DNA of 64,000 bases, taken from assembly GCF_902499335.1 (NCBI RefSeq), contig NZ_CABVQK010000011.1, forward strand, positions 186,001-250,000, read 5' to 3'. A program made the translations under genes and the position numbers. The notes below the pieces were generated by a model. That model was given only the letters and a program-made list of their open reading frames with translations, was not told the DNA's origin and did not search any database. Shown here piece by piece: positions 23,876 through 33,983 of this stretch. Positions within the stretch are counted from its first letter, which is position 1. Each line of letters begins with the position of its first letter. Source of the stretch: Burkholderia lata. GTDB lineage: Bacteria > Pseudomonadota > Gammaproteobacteria > Burkholderiales > Burkholderiaceae.

Positions 23876-25351
23876 TCAGCCGAGCTTCTTCTTCAGCAGT
23901 TCGTTGACCTGCTGCGGATTGGCCTTGCCCTTCGTCGCCTTCATCGCCTGGCCGATCAGCGCGTTGAACGCCTTTTCCTTGCCCGCGCGGAATTCCTCGA
24001 CCGACTTCGCGTTCGCCGCGAGCACCTCGTCGATGATCGCTTCCAGCGCGCCGGTGTCGGAGATCTGCTTCAGCCCCTTCGCGTCGATGATGCGGTCGGC
24101 CGCGCCTTCGTCGTCCGCCTTCTCGTCCCAGATCGTCGCGAAGATTTCCTTCGCGATCTTGTTCGAGATCGTGCCGTCGGCGATGCGCTGCAGCACGAGC
24201 GCGAGTTGCGCGGCCGAGACCGGAATCGCGTCGATCTCGATGCCGTCGCGGTTCAGCTGCGACGATACGTCGCCCATCAGCCAGTTCGCGGCGATCTTCG
24301 CGTTCGCGGTGCCCGCCTTCGCGACCACGGCCTCGAAGTACGCGGCCATCGCCTTGCTCGACGTCAGCACGCCCGCGTCGTACGCGGAAATGCCGTATTC
24401 GTCGACGAAGCGCTGCTGCATCGCGACCGGCAGCTCGGGCATCCCGGACTGCACGCGCTCGATCCAGTCCTGGCCGATCACGAGCGGCATCAGGTCGGGG
24501 TCGGGGAAGTAGCGGTAGTCGTGCGCGTCTTCCTTGCTGCGCATCGAACGCGTCTCGCGCTTGTCCGGATCGTAGAGGCGCGTTTCCTGCACGACTTCGC
24601 CGCCGTCCTCGATCAGCTCGATCTGGCGACGCACCTCGAAGTTGATCGCTTCCTCGAGGAACCGGAACGAGTTCAGGTTCTTGATTTCCGCGCGCGTGCC
24701 GAACTTCTCCTGGCCGACCGGACGCACCGACACGTTCGCGTCGCAGCGGAACGAGCCTTCCTGCATGTTGCCGTCGCAGATGCCGAGCCACACGACGAGC
24801 CCGTGCAGCGCCTTCGCGTAGGCCACTGCCTCGGCCGCGCTGCGCATTTCCGGCTCGGTGACGATTTCGAGCAGCGGCGTGCCCGCGCGGTTCAGGTCGA
24901 TACCCGTCATCCCGGCGAAGTCTTCATGCAGCGACTTGCCTGCATCTTCCTCGAGGTGCGCGCGGGTCAGGTTGACCGTCTTCTCGTACGCTTCCTTGCC
25001 GGCCTTTTCGTTGGCGGGCACCTGGATCGTGATCTGGCCGCCCTGCACGACCGGAATCTCGTACTGGCTGATCTGATAGCCCTTCGGCAGATCGGGGTAG
25101 AAATAATTCTTGCGCGCGAAGATGCTGCGCGGCGCGATGGTCGAGCCGATCGCGAGGCCGAAGCGGATCGCGCGTTCGACCGCGCCGCGGTTCAGCACCG
25201 GCAGCACGCCCGGCAGCGCCAGGTCGACCGGGCAGGCCTGCGTGTTCGGCTCCGCGCCGAACTGCGTCGGCGCGCCCGAGAAAATCTTCGAGACGGTCGA
25301 CAGTTGCGCGTGCGTCTCGAGACCGATGACGACTTCCCATTGAGTAGCCAT
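23876..25351 (-). CDS. gatB: aspartyl/glutamyl-tRNA amidotransferase subunit B
   Basis: This 491-aa subunit of GatCAB binds the mischarged tRNA and activates its Glu or Asp side chain with ATP, completing Gln-tRNA or Asn-tRNA formation. The N terminus WEVVIGLETHAQL is diagnostic, with further family motifs FYPDLPKGYQISQYEIP, HLEEDAGKSLHE, DLNRAGTPLLEIVTEP, GNMQEGSFRCDANVSVRP and KNLNSFRFLEEAI. The C-terminal YqeY-like helical domain ends KANPQQVNELLKKKLG. The start at 25351 is the first residue of the conserved N terminus. It follows gatA with four bases between. Confidence 0.96.
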   Translation of the reverse strand: MATQWEVVIGLETHAQLSTVSKIFSGAPTQFGAEPNTQACPVDLALPGVLPVLNRGAVERAIRFGLAIGSTIAPRSIFARKNYFYPDLPKGYQISQYEIPVVQGGQITIQVPANEKAGKEAYEKTVNLTRAHLEEDAGKSLHEDFAGMTGIDLNRAGTPLLEIVTEPEMRSAAEAVAYAKALHGLVVWLGICDGNMQEGSFRCDANVSVRPVGQEKFGTRAEIKNLNSFRFLEEAINFEVRRQIELIEDGGEVVQETRLYDPDKRETRSMRSKEDAHDYRYFPDPDLMPLVIGQDWIERVQSGMPELPVAMQQRFVDEYGISAYDAGVLTSSKAMAAYFEAVVAKAGTANAKIAANWLMGDVSSQLNRDGIEIDAIPVSAAQLALVLQRIADGTISNKIAKEIFATIWDEKADDEGAADRIIDAKGLKQISDTGALEAIIDEVLAANAKSVEEFRAGKEKAFNALIGQAMKATKGKANPQQVNELLKKKLG

Positions 25352-25355
25352 ATGC

Positions 25356-26846
25356 TTACACCCCCGCCGGAACTTGCTTGTGCCAGTCGGTCGCGCGCTG
25401 GAACGCGTCCGCAACCTGCAGCATCCGGGCTTCGTTGAAATAGTTGCCGATGATCTGCAGGCCGACCGGACGCTTCGCGTTCGCGCCCGCGCCGAAACCG
25501 CACGGCACGCTCATGCCGGGCAGGCCGGCGAGGCTCACCGACAGCGTGTAGATATCCGCGAGATACATCTGCACCGGATCGTCGCCCTTCGAGCCGAGAT
25601 CCCATGCGACCGTCGGCGAGGCCGGGCCCATGATCACGTCGCAGGACTTGAACGCTTCCTGGAAATCGTTCGCGATGATGCGGCGGATCTTCTGCGCCTG
25701 CAGGTAGTACGCGTCGTAGTAGCCGTGCGACAGCACGTACGCGCCGACCAGAATCCGGCGCTTCACCTCGGGGCCGAAGCCTTCCGCACGCGACTTCTTG
25801 TACATGTCGAGCAGGTCGCCGTACTGCGCGGCGCGGTGGCCGAAGCGCACGCCGTCGAAACGCGACAGGTTCGACGAGGCTTCAGCCGGCGCGATCACGT
25901 AGTACACGGGGATCGACAGCTCCGTCTTCGGCAGCGACACGGGCACGAGCGTCGCGCCGAGCGCTTCATACTGCTTCAGCGCCGCGTCGATCGTCGCGCG
26001 CACGTCGTCGGCGAGGCCGTCGCCGAAATACTCGTTCGGCAGGCCGATGCGCAGGCCCGCGAGCGGCTTGCCCGCATCGTTGCCGGCCGCCCACGGCTGG
26101 CCGAGGTGGCGCGTGAAATCTTCATCGTCGCGCTCGAGGCTCGTCGAGTCGCGCTCGTCGAAGCCGGCCATCGCGTTCAGCAGCAGCGCGCAGTCGGACG
26201 CGCTCTGCGCCATCGGGCCGCCCTGGTCGAGTGACGACGCGAACGCGATCATCCCGTAGCGCGACACGCGGCCGTAGGTCGGCTTGATGCCCGTCACGCC
26301 CGCGAACGACGCAGGCTGGCGGATCGAGCCGCCGGTGTCGGTGCCGGTCGCGGCCGGCGCGAGGCGCGCGGCGACGGCGGCCGAGCTGCCGCCAGAGCTA
26401 CCGCCCGGCACCGCGTTCGTGTCCCACGGGTTCTTCACCGCGCCGAACGCCGAATTCTCGTTCGACGAGCCCATCGCGAACTCGTCCATGTTGGTCTTGC
26501 CGAGCGTGACCATGCCGGCCGCCTGCAGGCGGGCGACGACGGTCGCGTCGAACGGGCTCTCGTAGTTCGCGAGCATCTTCGAGCCGGCGGTCGAGTGCCA
26601 GCCACGCGTGACGAAGACATCCTTGTGCGCGATCGGCAGGCCGGTGAGCGCACCGCCCGCGCCGCGCGCGAGCTCCGCGTCGGCAGCTTTCGCCTGCGCG
26701 AGGGTCAGATCGGCATCGACATGGACGAACGCGTTCAGGTCGCGCGCGGCTTCGATCCGTTTCAGGTAGAGCTGCGCGAGCTCGACGGCCGAGCATTCCT
26801 TGGCGGCGAGCGCGGCGCGCAGTTCGGTCAGGCTTTTTGCGTGCAT
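25356..26846 (-). CDS. gatA: aspartyl/glutamyl-tRNA amidotransferase subunit A
   Basis: This 496-aa amidase-signature subunit releases ammonia from glutamine for GatB. The Ser-cisSer-Lys triad is visible: Lys75 (PIAHKDVF), Ser150 in VPGGSSGGSSAAVAA and Ser174 in GTDTGGSIRQPAS. The rest matches the family, including TNMDEFAMGSSNENS, GIKPTYGRVSRYGMIAFASSLDQ and a C-terminal NYFNEARMLQVADAFQ. It lies between gatC and gatB in one minus-strand operon. Confidence 0.96.
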   Translation of the reverse strand: MHAKSLTELRAALAAKECSAVELAQLYLKRIEAARDLNAFVHVDADLTLAQAKAADAELARGAGGALTGLPIAHKDVFVTRGWHSTAGSKMLANYESPFDATVVARLQAAGMVTLGKTNMDEFAMGSSNENSAFGAVKNPWDTNAVPGGSSGGSSAAVAARLAPAATGTDTGGSIRQPASFAGVTGIKPTYGRVSRYGMIAFASSLDQGGPMAQSASDCALLLNAMAGFDERDSTSLERDDEDFTRHLGQPWAAGNDAGKPLAGLRIGLPNEYFGDGLADDVRATIDAALKQYEALGATLVPVSLPKTELSIPVYYVIAPAEASSNLSRFDGVRFGHRAAQYGDLLDMYKKSRAEGFGPEVKRRILVGAYVLSHGYYDAYYLQAQKIRRIIANDFQEAFKSCDVIMGPASPTVAWDLGSKGDDPVQMYLADIYTLSVSLAGLPGMSVPCGFGAGANAKRPVGLQIIGNYFNEARMLQVADAFQRATDWHKQVPAGV

Positions 26847-26915
26847 TGAGTGGTTTTCCTGGGAATTCTGGGTGGCGCGCGGCGCGAAGGCGGCGGCGCG
26901 CTTGTCATCGAATGC

Positions 26916-27215
26916 TTACTCGATCACCTTCGGCACGAGATAGAGGCCGTCCTGGACGGCCGGCGCCGGACGCTGGTTGTCGTCGCGATTGACGACTTCC
27001 GTCACGGCGTCGTCGCGCAGGCGCTGCGCGACTTCCTGGATCTGTTCGATCGGGTGGGCGAGCGGCGCGATGCCGGCGGTGTCGACCGCCTGCATCTGCT
27101 CGACGAGGCCGAAGAGTTCATTGAGCTGGCCGAGCATGTGCTCGGCGTCGGCGTCGGCCATTTCGAGTCGCGCCAGGTGCGCGATGCGTTTCACATCGGT
27201 CAGGGTCAGGGCCAT
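26916..27215 (-). CDS. gatC: aspartyl/glutamyl-tRNA amidotransferase subunit C
   Basis: This 99-aa subunit wraps around GatA and GatB and stabilises the complex. The sequence begins MALTLTDVKRIAHLARLEM and includes LNELFGLVEQMQAVDTAGIAPLAHP and a C-terminal GLYLVPKVIE, all standard for GatC. It is the first gene of the gatCAB operon and starts 367 bases from the divergent mreB. Confidence 0.94.
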   Translation of the reverse strand: MALTLTDVKRIAHLARLEMADADAEHMLGQLNELFGLVEQMQAVDTAGIAPLAHPIEQIQEVAQRLRDDAVTEVVNRDDNQRPAPAVQDGLYLVPKVIE

Positions 27216-27582
27216 GCGATCACCGGAAAAACAAGGCTGCGCAGCGCATCAAAAGCAGCACTGCGGCGGGGGGTTGGAGGGTGCGATCCCACCCTCAAAA
27301 ATCGGGGCCGAAGCGGCAAAAATACCGTCCGTTTCGATTCAAATACCGTGAAATTATAAGGTATCATTACGCGTTCGACCCAAACCCGGCAGCCTTTTCC
27401 CGCACCGTTTCGCCCCGCTTCGGCAAGCCGTGCGTGCATCGTGCGATCCCCGGTAGACATCACTCGCAGCTTCGTGCGCCGCGGCGGCCGCTTCCGCCAC
27501 GCTTCCCGAGGCTGTTATTTTTTCCGCTGCCGCCCTCAGCGCTCGCTATGCAGGGCCGGCCCAGAGCGAAACAGGATTCTGA
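27216..27582. other. 367-base divergent promoter region between gatC and mreB
   Basis: The region carries the promoters of two essential operons in opposite directions. It has one AT-rich island near 27315-27370 in otherwise GC-rich sequence. The 27370-27582 stretch before mreB has no gene; open frames there are compositionally unlike proteins. A CAGGA ribosome site lies near 27570 just upstream of mreB. Confidence 0.6.
27353..27358 (-). promoter_or_regulatory. perfect -10 box for gatCAB (TATAAT on the minus strand)
   Basis: The plus-strand ATTATA at 27353-27358 reads TATAAT on the minus strand, about 140 bases upstream of gatC. A candidate TTGGGT lies 19 bases further upstream, longer spacing than ideal. 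A TATCAT at 27362-27367 could serve the plus strand for mreB. Confidence 0.5.
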
Positions 27583-28626
<1,044 letters not shown>

Positions 28627-28751
28627 TCGTCCAGGCAGTTCCCTGACATGACGCAACCGCGGCGTGGCCGGATCGCTCGTTTAGAACGAACCGCCGCGCC
28701 GTTTGCGCGTCTGAGCATCATTTAACCGATCATTCGCGCCCGGCGCCGACC

Positions 28752-29819
28752 ATGGAATACAGTCCGCCGCCCCTCTTCAAGCAAGGTCCGCCCGCGCTCG
28801 CGCGGCTCATCTTCTTCGTTGCCCTCGCCATCGCGCTCCTCGTATCGGACGCGCGCTTCAGCACGCTCGAAATCGTCCGCGGCGTACTCGGCACCGTGCT
28901 CTATCCGCTGCAGCGCGCCGCGCTCGTGCCGCGCGACCTGTTCATGGGCGCGGCCGACCTCGCCGTCACCGGCGCGTCGCTGCGCCACGAGAACGACGAC
29001 CTCCGCAAGCGCAACCTGCAGCTGTCCACGCAAGCGAACCAGGCCGCCGTGCTCACGCAGGAGAACGCGCACCTGCGCGCGGTGCTCGAGCTGCGCCAGC
29101 ACATCGCGACGCAATCGACGCCGGCCGAGATCCAGTACGACACGAGCGATCCGTTCACGCAGAAGATCGTGATCGGGCAAGGTTCGCAGCGGGGCATCCA
29201 GGGCGGTTCGCCCGTCGTCAGCGAAGACGGTGTGATCGGCCAGGTCACGCGCGTGTTCCCGCTGCAATCCGAAGTCACGCTGGTCACCGACCGCGATCTC
29301 GCGATTCCCGTGCAGGTGCTGCGCACCGGCCTGCGCAGCGTGATCTACGGCACGCCGAAGGGCGATTCGCTCGACCTGCGCTTCGTGCCGACCAGCGCGG
29401 ATCTCGTCGTCGGCGACGAGCTCGTCACGAGCGGCCTCGACGGCGTCTATCCGCCCGGCCTGCCGGTCGCGAAGGTCGCGCGCGTCGACAAGCTCGCCGA
29501 TACGGCGTTCGCGCGCGTGACCTGCGCGCCGATCGCCGCCGTGCGCGGCGCGCGCCAGATGCTCGTGCTGCATTACCAGAACGACATCCCGCCGCGCCCG
29601 GCCGAGCCCGACCCGGCCGCCGACAAGAACGCGAAGGGCAAGAAGGGCGCGAAAGCCGCCGCGAAGGGTGACAAAGCCGACAAGGCCGACGCGAACGCGA
29701 AGCCGGCCGCCGCGCCCCAGCCCGGCGCGAAGCCCGCGCCTGCGACACCGGCCGCTCCGGCCAAGCCCGCCGCCACGCCCGCGAAGCCCGCGGCCGGGCA
29801 ATCAGGAGCCCAGCGATGA
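28752..29819 (+). CDS. mreC: rod shape-determining protein MreC
   Basis: This 355-aa bitopic protein links MreB to periplasmic wall synthases. A single membrane segment (RLIFFVALAIALLVSDARF) near residues 17-35 is followed by a coiled coil about residues 75-115 and the MreC beta-barrel pair (IVIGQGSQRGIQGGSPVVSEDGVIGQV, then VGDELVTSGLDGVYPPGLPVAKV). From about residue 280 the protein has an unusually long Lys/Ala/Pro-rich tail of roughly 75 residues, low in complexity. It overlaps mreD by four bases. Confidence 0.94.
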   Translation: MEYSPPPLFKQGPPALARLIFFVALAIALLVSDARFSTLEIVRGVLGTVLYPLQRAALVPRDLFMGAADLAVTGASLRHENDDLRKRNLQLSTQANQAAVLTQENAHLRAVLELRQHIATQSTPAEIQYDTSDPFTQKIVIGQGSQRGIQGGSPVVSEDGVIGQVTRVFPLQSEVTLVTDRDLAIPVQVLRTGLRSVIYGTPKGDSLDLRFVPTSADLVVGDELVTSGLDGVYPPGLPVAKVARVDKLADTAFARVTCAPIAAVRGARQMLVLHYQNDIPPRPAEPDPAADKNAKGKKGAKAAAKGDKADKADANAKPAAAPQPGAKPAPATPAAPAKPAATPAKPAAGQSGAQR

Positions 29820-30328
29820 ATCGCCCGCAATACATCCTGCAGCCGGTCAATCCGTACTTCATCGTCTTCAGCCTCGCCGCCGCGTTCCTGCTGAACCTGA
29901 TGCCGTGGGGCCGCCTGCCCGGCGTGCCCGACTTCGTCGCGCTCGTGCTGCTGTTCTGGAACATCCACCAGCCGCGCAAGGTCGGGATGGGCGTCGCATT
30001 CGCGCTCGGCATCCTGATGGACGTGCATGACGCGGGGCTGCTCGGCGAGCATGCGCTCGCCTATACGCTGCTGTCGTACGGCGCGATCACGATCCACCGC
30101 CGCGTGCTGTGGATGCCGATCGGCGTGCAGGTGCTGTACGTCACGCCGCTGCTGGTCGTCGCGCAGCTCGTACCGTTCGTGATTCGCCTCGTGATGGGCG
30201 CCGCGTTCCCGGGCTGGCGCTACCTGGTCGACGGCTTCGTCGAGGCCGCGCTGTGGCCGATCGCGAGCCACCTGCTGCTGATGCCGCAACGCCGCCCGGT
30301 CGATCCGGACGATACGCGCCCCATCTGA
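29816..30328 (+). CDS. mreD: rod shape-determining protein MreD
   Basis: This 170-aa inner-membrane protein has about five hydrophobic segments. It starts MNRPQYILQPVNPYFIVFSLAAAFLLNLMPW and includes GVAFALGILMDVHDAGLLGEHALAYTLLSY, which matches MreD. The ATG overlaps the mreC stop (ATGA), so translation is coupled. MreD acts with MreC in the elongasome. The 114 bases after its stop carry no gene. Confidence 0.92.
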   Translation: MNRPQYILQPVNPYFIVFSLAAAFLLNLMPWGRLPGVPDFVALVLLFWNIHQPRKVGMGVAFALGILMDVHDAGLLGEHALAYTLLSYGAITIHRRVLWMPIGVQVLYVTPLLVVAQLVPFVIRLVMGAAFPGWRYLVDGFVEAALWPIASHLLLMPQRRPVDPDDTRPI

Positions 30329-30442
30329 GCCAGGGGCCTGCCTTGAATACCCGCCGCCTCCACGCCCGCCGCGCGCCGCGCTCCGGGGCGGCACCTCGCC
30401 CGCGCCCGCACGGCGTGCGTGGGTCAGATCGCTCCTAATCGC

Positions 30443-32725
30443 ATGACCGAATTCAACGACACTCAACAGCAGCTCTCGAAGTTCCGCCTGCGCGTCGCGG
30501 CGGCGGGCGTGTTCGTGTTCGTCTGCTTCGGGCTGCTCGCGAGCCGCTTCTTCTACCTGCAGCTGATGCAGCACGGCAAATACGCGCTGCAGGCCGAGGA
30601 AAACCGCATCTCCGTCGCGCCGATCGTGCCGAACCGCGGGATCATCACCGACCGCAACGGCGTGATCCTCGCGAAGAACTATTCGGCGTACACGCTCGAG
30701 ATCACGCCGTCGAAGCTCGACGGCACGCTCGACAACACGATCGACAAGCTGTCCGAGATCATCCCGATCGACGCGCGCGACCGCCGCCGCTTCAAGAAGC
30801 TGCAGGAAGACTCGAAGAACTTCGAGAGCCTGCCGATCCGCACGCGGCTCACCGACGCGGAAGTCGCGCGCTTCACCGCGCAGCGCTTCCGCTTCCCCGG
30901 CGTCGACGTGCGCGCGCGGCTGTTCCGCCAATATCCGCTCGGCACGACGGCCGCGCACGTGATCGGCTACATCGGACGGATCTCGAAGCGCGACCAGGAT
31001 CGCATCGACGCGATGAGCGACGACAACGACAGCGACCAGGAAAACTACGATCCGCGCCGCGACGCGAACAACTACAAGGGCACCGACTACATCGGCAAGA
31101 TCGGCGTCGAGCAGAGCTACGAGACCGAGCTGCACGGGCTGACGGGCTTCGAGGAAGTCGAGGTGACGGCCGGCGGCCGGCCGGTGCGCACACTGAAGCG
31201 CACGCAGGCGACGCCCGGCAACAACCTCGTGCTGTCGCTCGACATCGGGCTGCAGCAGGTCGCCGAGCAGGCGTTCGCCGGCAAGCGCGGCGCGCTGGTC
31301 GCGATCGAGCCGAAGACGGGCGACGTGCTCGCATTCGTGTCGTCGCCGAGCTTCGACCCGAACTCGTTCGTCGACGGCATCGACCAGCAGACCTGGGACG
31401 AGCTGAACAATTCGACCGACAAGCCGCTGCTGAACCGCCCGCTGCACGGCACCTACCCGCCCGGCTCGACGTACAAGCCGTTCATGGCGCTCGCCGGCCT
31501 CACGCTCGGCAAGCGCACGCCGGGCTGGGGCTTCCAGGATCCCGGCTACTTCACGTTCGGCGGCCACACGTTCCGCAACGACGTGCGCTCGGGCCAGGGC
31601 TGGGTCGACATGAACAAGGCGATCATGGTGTCGAACGACACCTACTTCTACATGCTCGCGCGCGACCTCGGCGTGAACGCGATCGCGAACTTCATGAAAC
31701 CGTTCGGCTTCGGCCAGATCACCGGGATCGACGTCCAGGGCGAGGCGCGCGGGATCCTGCCGTCGACCGACTGGAAGAAGAAGGCGTTCAAGAAGGCCGC
31801 GCAGCAGAAGTGGTTCGACGGCGAGACGATCAGCCTCGGGATCGGCCAGGGCTACAACTCGTTCACGATCCTGCAGCTCGCGCACGCGACCGCGACGCTC
31901 GCGAACAACGGCGTCGTGATGAAGCCTCACCTCGTGAAGGAAGTCGAGGATCCGATCACGCGCGGGCGCCGCCTGACCGTGCCGAAGGAAAGCGAAGTGA
32001 TCCCGCTCAAGCAGGGCGACATCGACGTCGTGAAGCGCGGGATGGAGAACGTGATCGAGAACCCGTCCGGCACCGCGTACAAGGTGTTCCGCGGCGCGCC
32101 GTACCTCGCCGCCGGCAAGACCGGTACCGCGCAGGTGTTCTCGCTGCAAGGCTCCAACTACAAGGGCCACCTGCTCGCCGAGCACCTGCGCGACCACGCG
32201 CTGTTCATCGCCTACGCGCCGGTCGACCATCCGCAGATCGCCGTCGCGCTGGTCGTCGAGAACGGCGGCTGGGGTGCGCAGGCCGCCGGCCCGATCGCGC
32301 GCCGCGTGCTCGACTTCTTCCTCGTCGACCGCCAGAACCCGAAGAACGAGGCGGCGGCCGTGGCTGCCGCGGCGTCGGCGACCGAACCCGTCAACGCGCC
32401 GGTGATCGGCGACGCGAACAAGCCTGCCGCCGTCGCGGCCGGCTTCACCGCGCTGCCGCAGCCGGTCGTGCCGACCGCAGCCAGCGCGGCGGAAGCGGCA
32501 TCGGCCGCGGCAGCCTCCGAAGCGTCGGCTGCCGCCGCGAGCGCTGCCACGCCGGCCAGCGCCAGCGCCGCTGCGCCGAGGGCCGCGAGCCTGCCGCCGA
32601 TCCGGCGCCCGCACCGGCCACGCCGGCCCGCCAGCGACGCGCAGCCGCTCGTCGCCACGCCGCGCGACGACAATCACCGTGCAACGGCCCCCGCGAAGGC
32701 GGCGGACGCCGGCACCGCTCATTAA
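30443..32725 (+). CDS. mrdA: penicillin-binding protein 2 (elongasome transpeptidase)
   Basis: This 760-aa class B PBP crosslinks peptidoglycan during lateral growth. One membrane segment (residues ~18-40) precedes the pedestal domain (PNRGIITDRNGVILAKNY). The transpeptidase motifs are S342-T-Y-K345 in PPGSTYKPFMAL, SND at 397-399, and KTGTA beginning at Lys559 in AAGKTGTAQVF. Residues from about 636 onward form an Ala/Ser-rich tail ending in a basic, Pro/Arg-rich segment, some 120 residues beyond the domain. The ATG at 30443 begins MTEFNDTQQQLSKF; an earlier in-frame start adds eight residues and is less likely. The gene is followed 11 bases later by rodA. Confidence 0.95.
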   Translation: MTEFNDTQQQLSKFRLRVAAAGVFVFVCFGLLASRFFYLQLMQHGKYALQAEENRISVAPIVPNRGIITDRNGVILAKNYSAYTLEITPSKLDGTLDNTIDKLSEIIPIDARDRRRFKKLQEDSKNFESLPIRTRLTDAEVARFTAQRFRFPGVDVRARLFRQYPLGTTAAHVIGYIGRISKRDQDRIDAMSDDNDSDQENYDPRRDANNYKGTDYIGKIGVEQSYETELHGLTGFEEVEVTAGGRPVRTLKRTQATPGNNLVLSLDIGLQQVAEQAFAGKRGALVAIEPKTGDVLAFVSSPSFDPNSFVDGIDQQTWDELNNSTDKPLLNRPLHGTYPPGSTYKPFMALAGLTLGKRTPGWGFQDPGYFTFGGHTFRNDVRSGQGWVDMNKAIMVSNDTYFYMLARDLGVNAIANFMKPFGFGQITGIDVQGEARGILPSTDWKKKAFKKAAQQKWFDGETISLGIGQGYNSFTILQLAHATATLANNGVVMKPHLVKEVEDPITRGRRLTVPKESEVIPLKQGDIDVVKRGMENVIENPSGTAYKVFRGAPYLAAGKTGTAQVFSLQGSNYKGHLLAEHLRDHALFIAYAPVDHPQIAVALVVENGGWGAQAAGPIARRVLDFFLVDRQNPKNEAAAVAAAASATEPVNAPVIGDANKPAAVAAGFTALPQPVVPTAASAAEAASAAAASEASAAAASAATPASASAAAPRAASLPPIRRPHRPRRPASDAQPLVATPRDDNHRATAPAKAADAGTAH

Positions 32726-32736
32726 CGGAGAAAGGC

Positions 32737-33885
32737 ATGCAATTCGACAAGCGCGCCTGGCTCGACAAGATCAAGCAGATGTTCGCGGGCTTCGACCGTC
32801 CGCTCGCCCTCATCGTGTTCCTGCTGCTGTGCGTCGGCATCGTCACGCTGTACAGCGCGGCGATCGACATGCCGGGCCGCGTCGAGGACCAGTTGCGCAA
32901 CATCCTGCTGACGTTCGTGCTGATGTGGGTGATTGCCAACATCCCGCCAACGACGCTGATGCGCTTCGCGGTCCCGCTCTACACGTTCGGGGTCGCGCTA
33001 TTGGTCGCGGTCGCGCTGTTCGGGATGACCAAGAAGGGCGCGAAGCGCTGGCTGAACGTCGGCGTCGTGATCCAGCCGTCGGAAATCCTCAAGATCGCGA
33101 CACCGTTGATGCTCGCGTGGTACTACCAGCGCCGCGAAGGCGGGCTGCGCTGGTACGACTTCATCGCCGCGTTCGGGATCCTGCTGGTACCGGTCGGGCT
33201 GATCGCGAAGCAGCCCGACCTCGGCACGGGCCTGCTCGTGTTCGCGGCCGGCTTCTTCGTGATCTACCTCGCCGGCCTGTCGTTCAAGCTGATCGTGCCG
33301 GTGCTCGTCGCGGGCGTGATCGCGGTCGGTTCGATCGCCGTGTTCGAAGAACGCATCTGCCAGCCCGAAGTGCAGTGGCCGCTGATGCACGATTACCAGA
33401 AGCACCGCGTGTGTACGCTGCTCGACCCGACTTCCGACCCGCTCGGCAAGGGCTTCCACACGATCCAGGCCGTGATCGCGATCGGCTCGGGCGGCGTGCT
33501 CGGCAAGGGCTACCTGAAAGGCACGCAGGCGCACCTCGAATTCATTCCGGAAAAGCACACCGACTTCATCTTCGCGGTGTTCTCCGAGGAGTGGGGGCTC
33601 GTCGGCGGGCTTGTGCTGCTGACGCTGTACATGGCGCTGATCGCGCGCGGGCTCTATATCGCCGCGCAGGGCGCGACACTGTTCGGCCGCCTGCTCGCGG
33701 GCTCGCTCACGCTCGCGTTCTTCGTCTATGCGTTCGTGAACATCGGGATGGTGAGCGGCGTGCTGCCGGTCGTCGGCGTGCCGCTACCATTCATGAGCTA
33801 TGGCGGCACCGCGCTCACGACGCTCGGCATCGCGATCGGGATGATCATGAGCGTCGGGCGGCAGCGGCGATTGATGAAGAGCTGA
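32737..33885 (+). CDS. rodA: SEDS-family peptidoglycan glycosyltransferase RodA
   Basis: This 382-aa polytopic membrane protein with about ten segments polymerises glycan strands with PBP2. Family landmarks are AKRWLNVGVVIQPSEILKIATPLMLAWYY, LIAKQPDLGTGLLVFAAG, the extracellular loop with LDPTSDPLGKGFHTIQAVIAIGSGGVLGKGY, HLEFIPEKHTDFIFAVFSEEWGLVG and GVPLPFMSYGGTALTTLGIAIGM. The ATG at 32737 follows CGGAGAAAGG. The same frame is open for a further ~300 codons over the end of mrdA, but that part has the composition of out-of-frame high-GC DNA and was excluded. Confidence 0.96.
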   Translation: MQFDKRAWLDKIKQMFAGFDRPLALIVFLLLCVGIVTLYSAAIDMPGRVEDQLRNILLTFVLMWVIANIPPTTLMRFAVPLYTFGVALLVAVALFGMTKKGAKRWLNVGVVIQPSEILKIATPLMLAWYYQRREGGLRWYDFIAAFGILLVPVGLIAKQPDLGTGLLVFAAGFFVIYLAGLSFKLIVPVLVAGVIAVGSIAVFEERICQPEVQWPLMHDYQKHRVCTLLDPTSDPLGKGFHTIQAVIAIGSGGVLGKGYLKGTQAHLEFIPEKHTDFIFAVFSEEWGLVGGLVLLTLYMALIARGLYIAAQGATLFGRLLAGSLTLAFFVYAFVNIGMVSGVLPVVGVPLPFMSYGGTALTTLGIAIGMIMSVGRQRRLMKS

Positions 33886-33910
33886 CCGCGACACGCACCG
33901 CACAAAGAAA

Positions 33911-33936
33911 AACGGCGCCTCGGCGCCGTTTTTTTT
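33911..33936 (+). terminator. intrinsic terminator of the mreB-rodA operon
   Basis: A 9-bp stem AACGGCGCC (33911-33919) with GGCGCCGTT (33922-33930) and a two-base loop runs into eight T residues (33929-33936), 25 bases after the rodA stop. This is the clearest rho-independent terminator in the window. Confidence 0.92.
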
Positions 33937-33983
33937 CGACCTCGGATAGCTAACGCGACCGCACTTCGCAGCGCGATCCCCGC

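Noticed and set aside
29573..32722. A very long minus-strand open frame antisense to mreD and mrdA
   Set aside because: It has the same compositional signature as other antisense shadows and no family features; mrdA on the plus strand has all PBP motifs.
31810..32736. Upstream in-frame extension of rodA over the end of mrdA
   Set aside because: The extension is Arg/Pro-rich without membrane segments, while the ATG at 32737 follows a good ribosome site and begins the SEDS fold.
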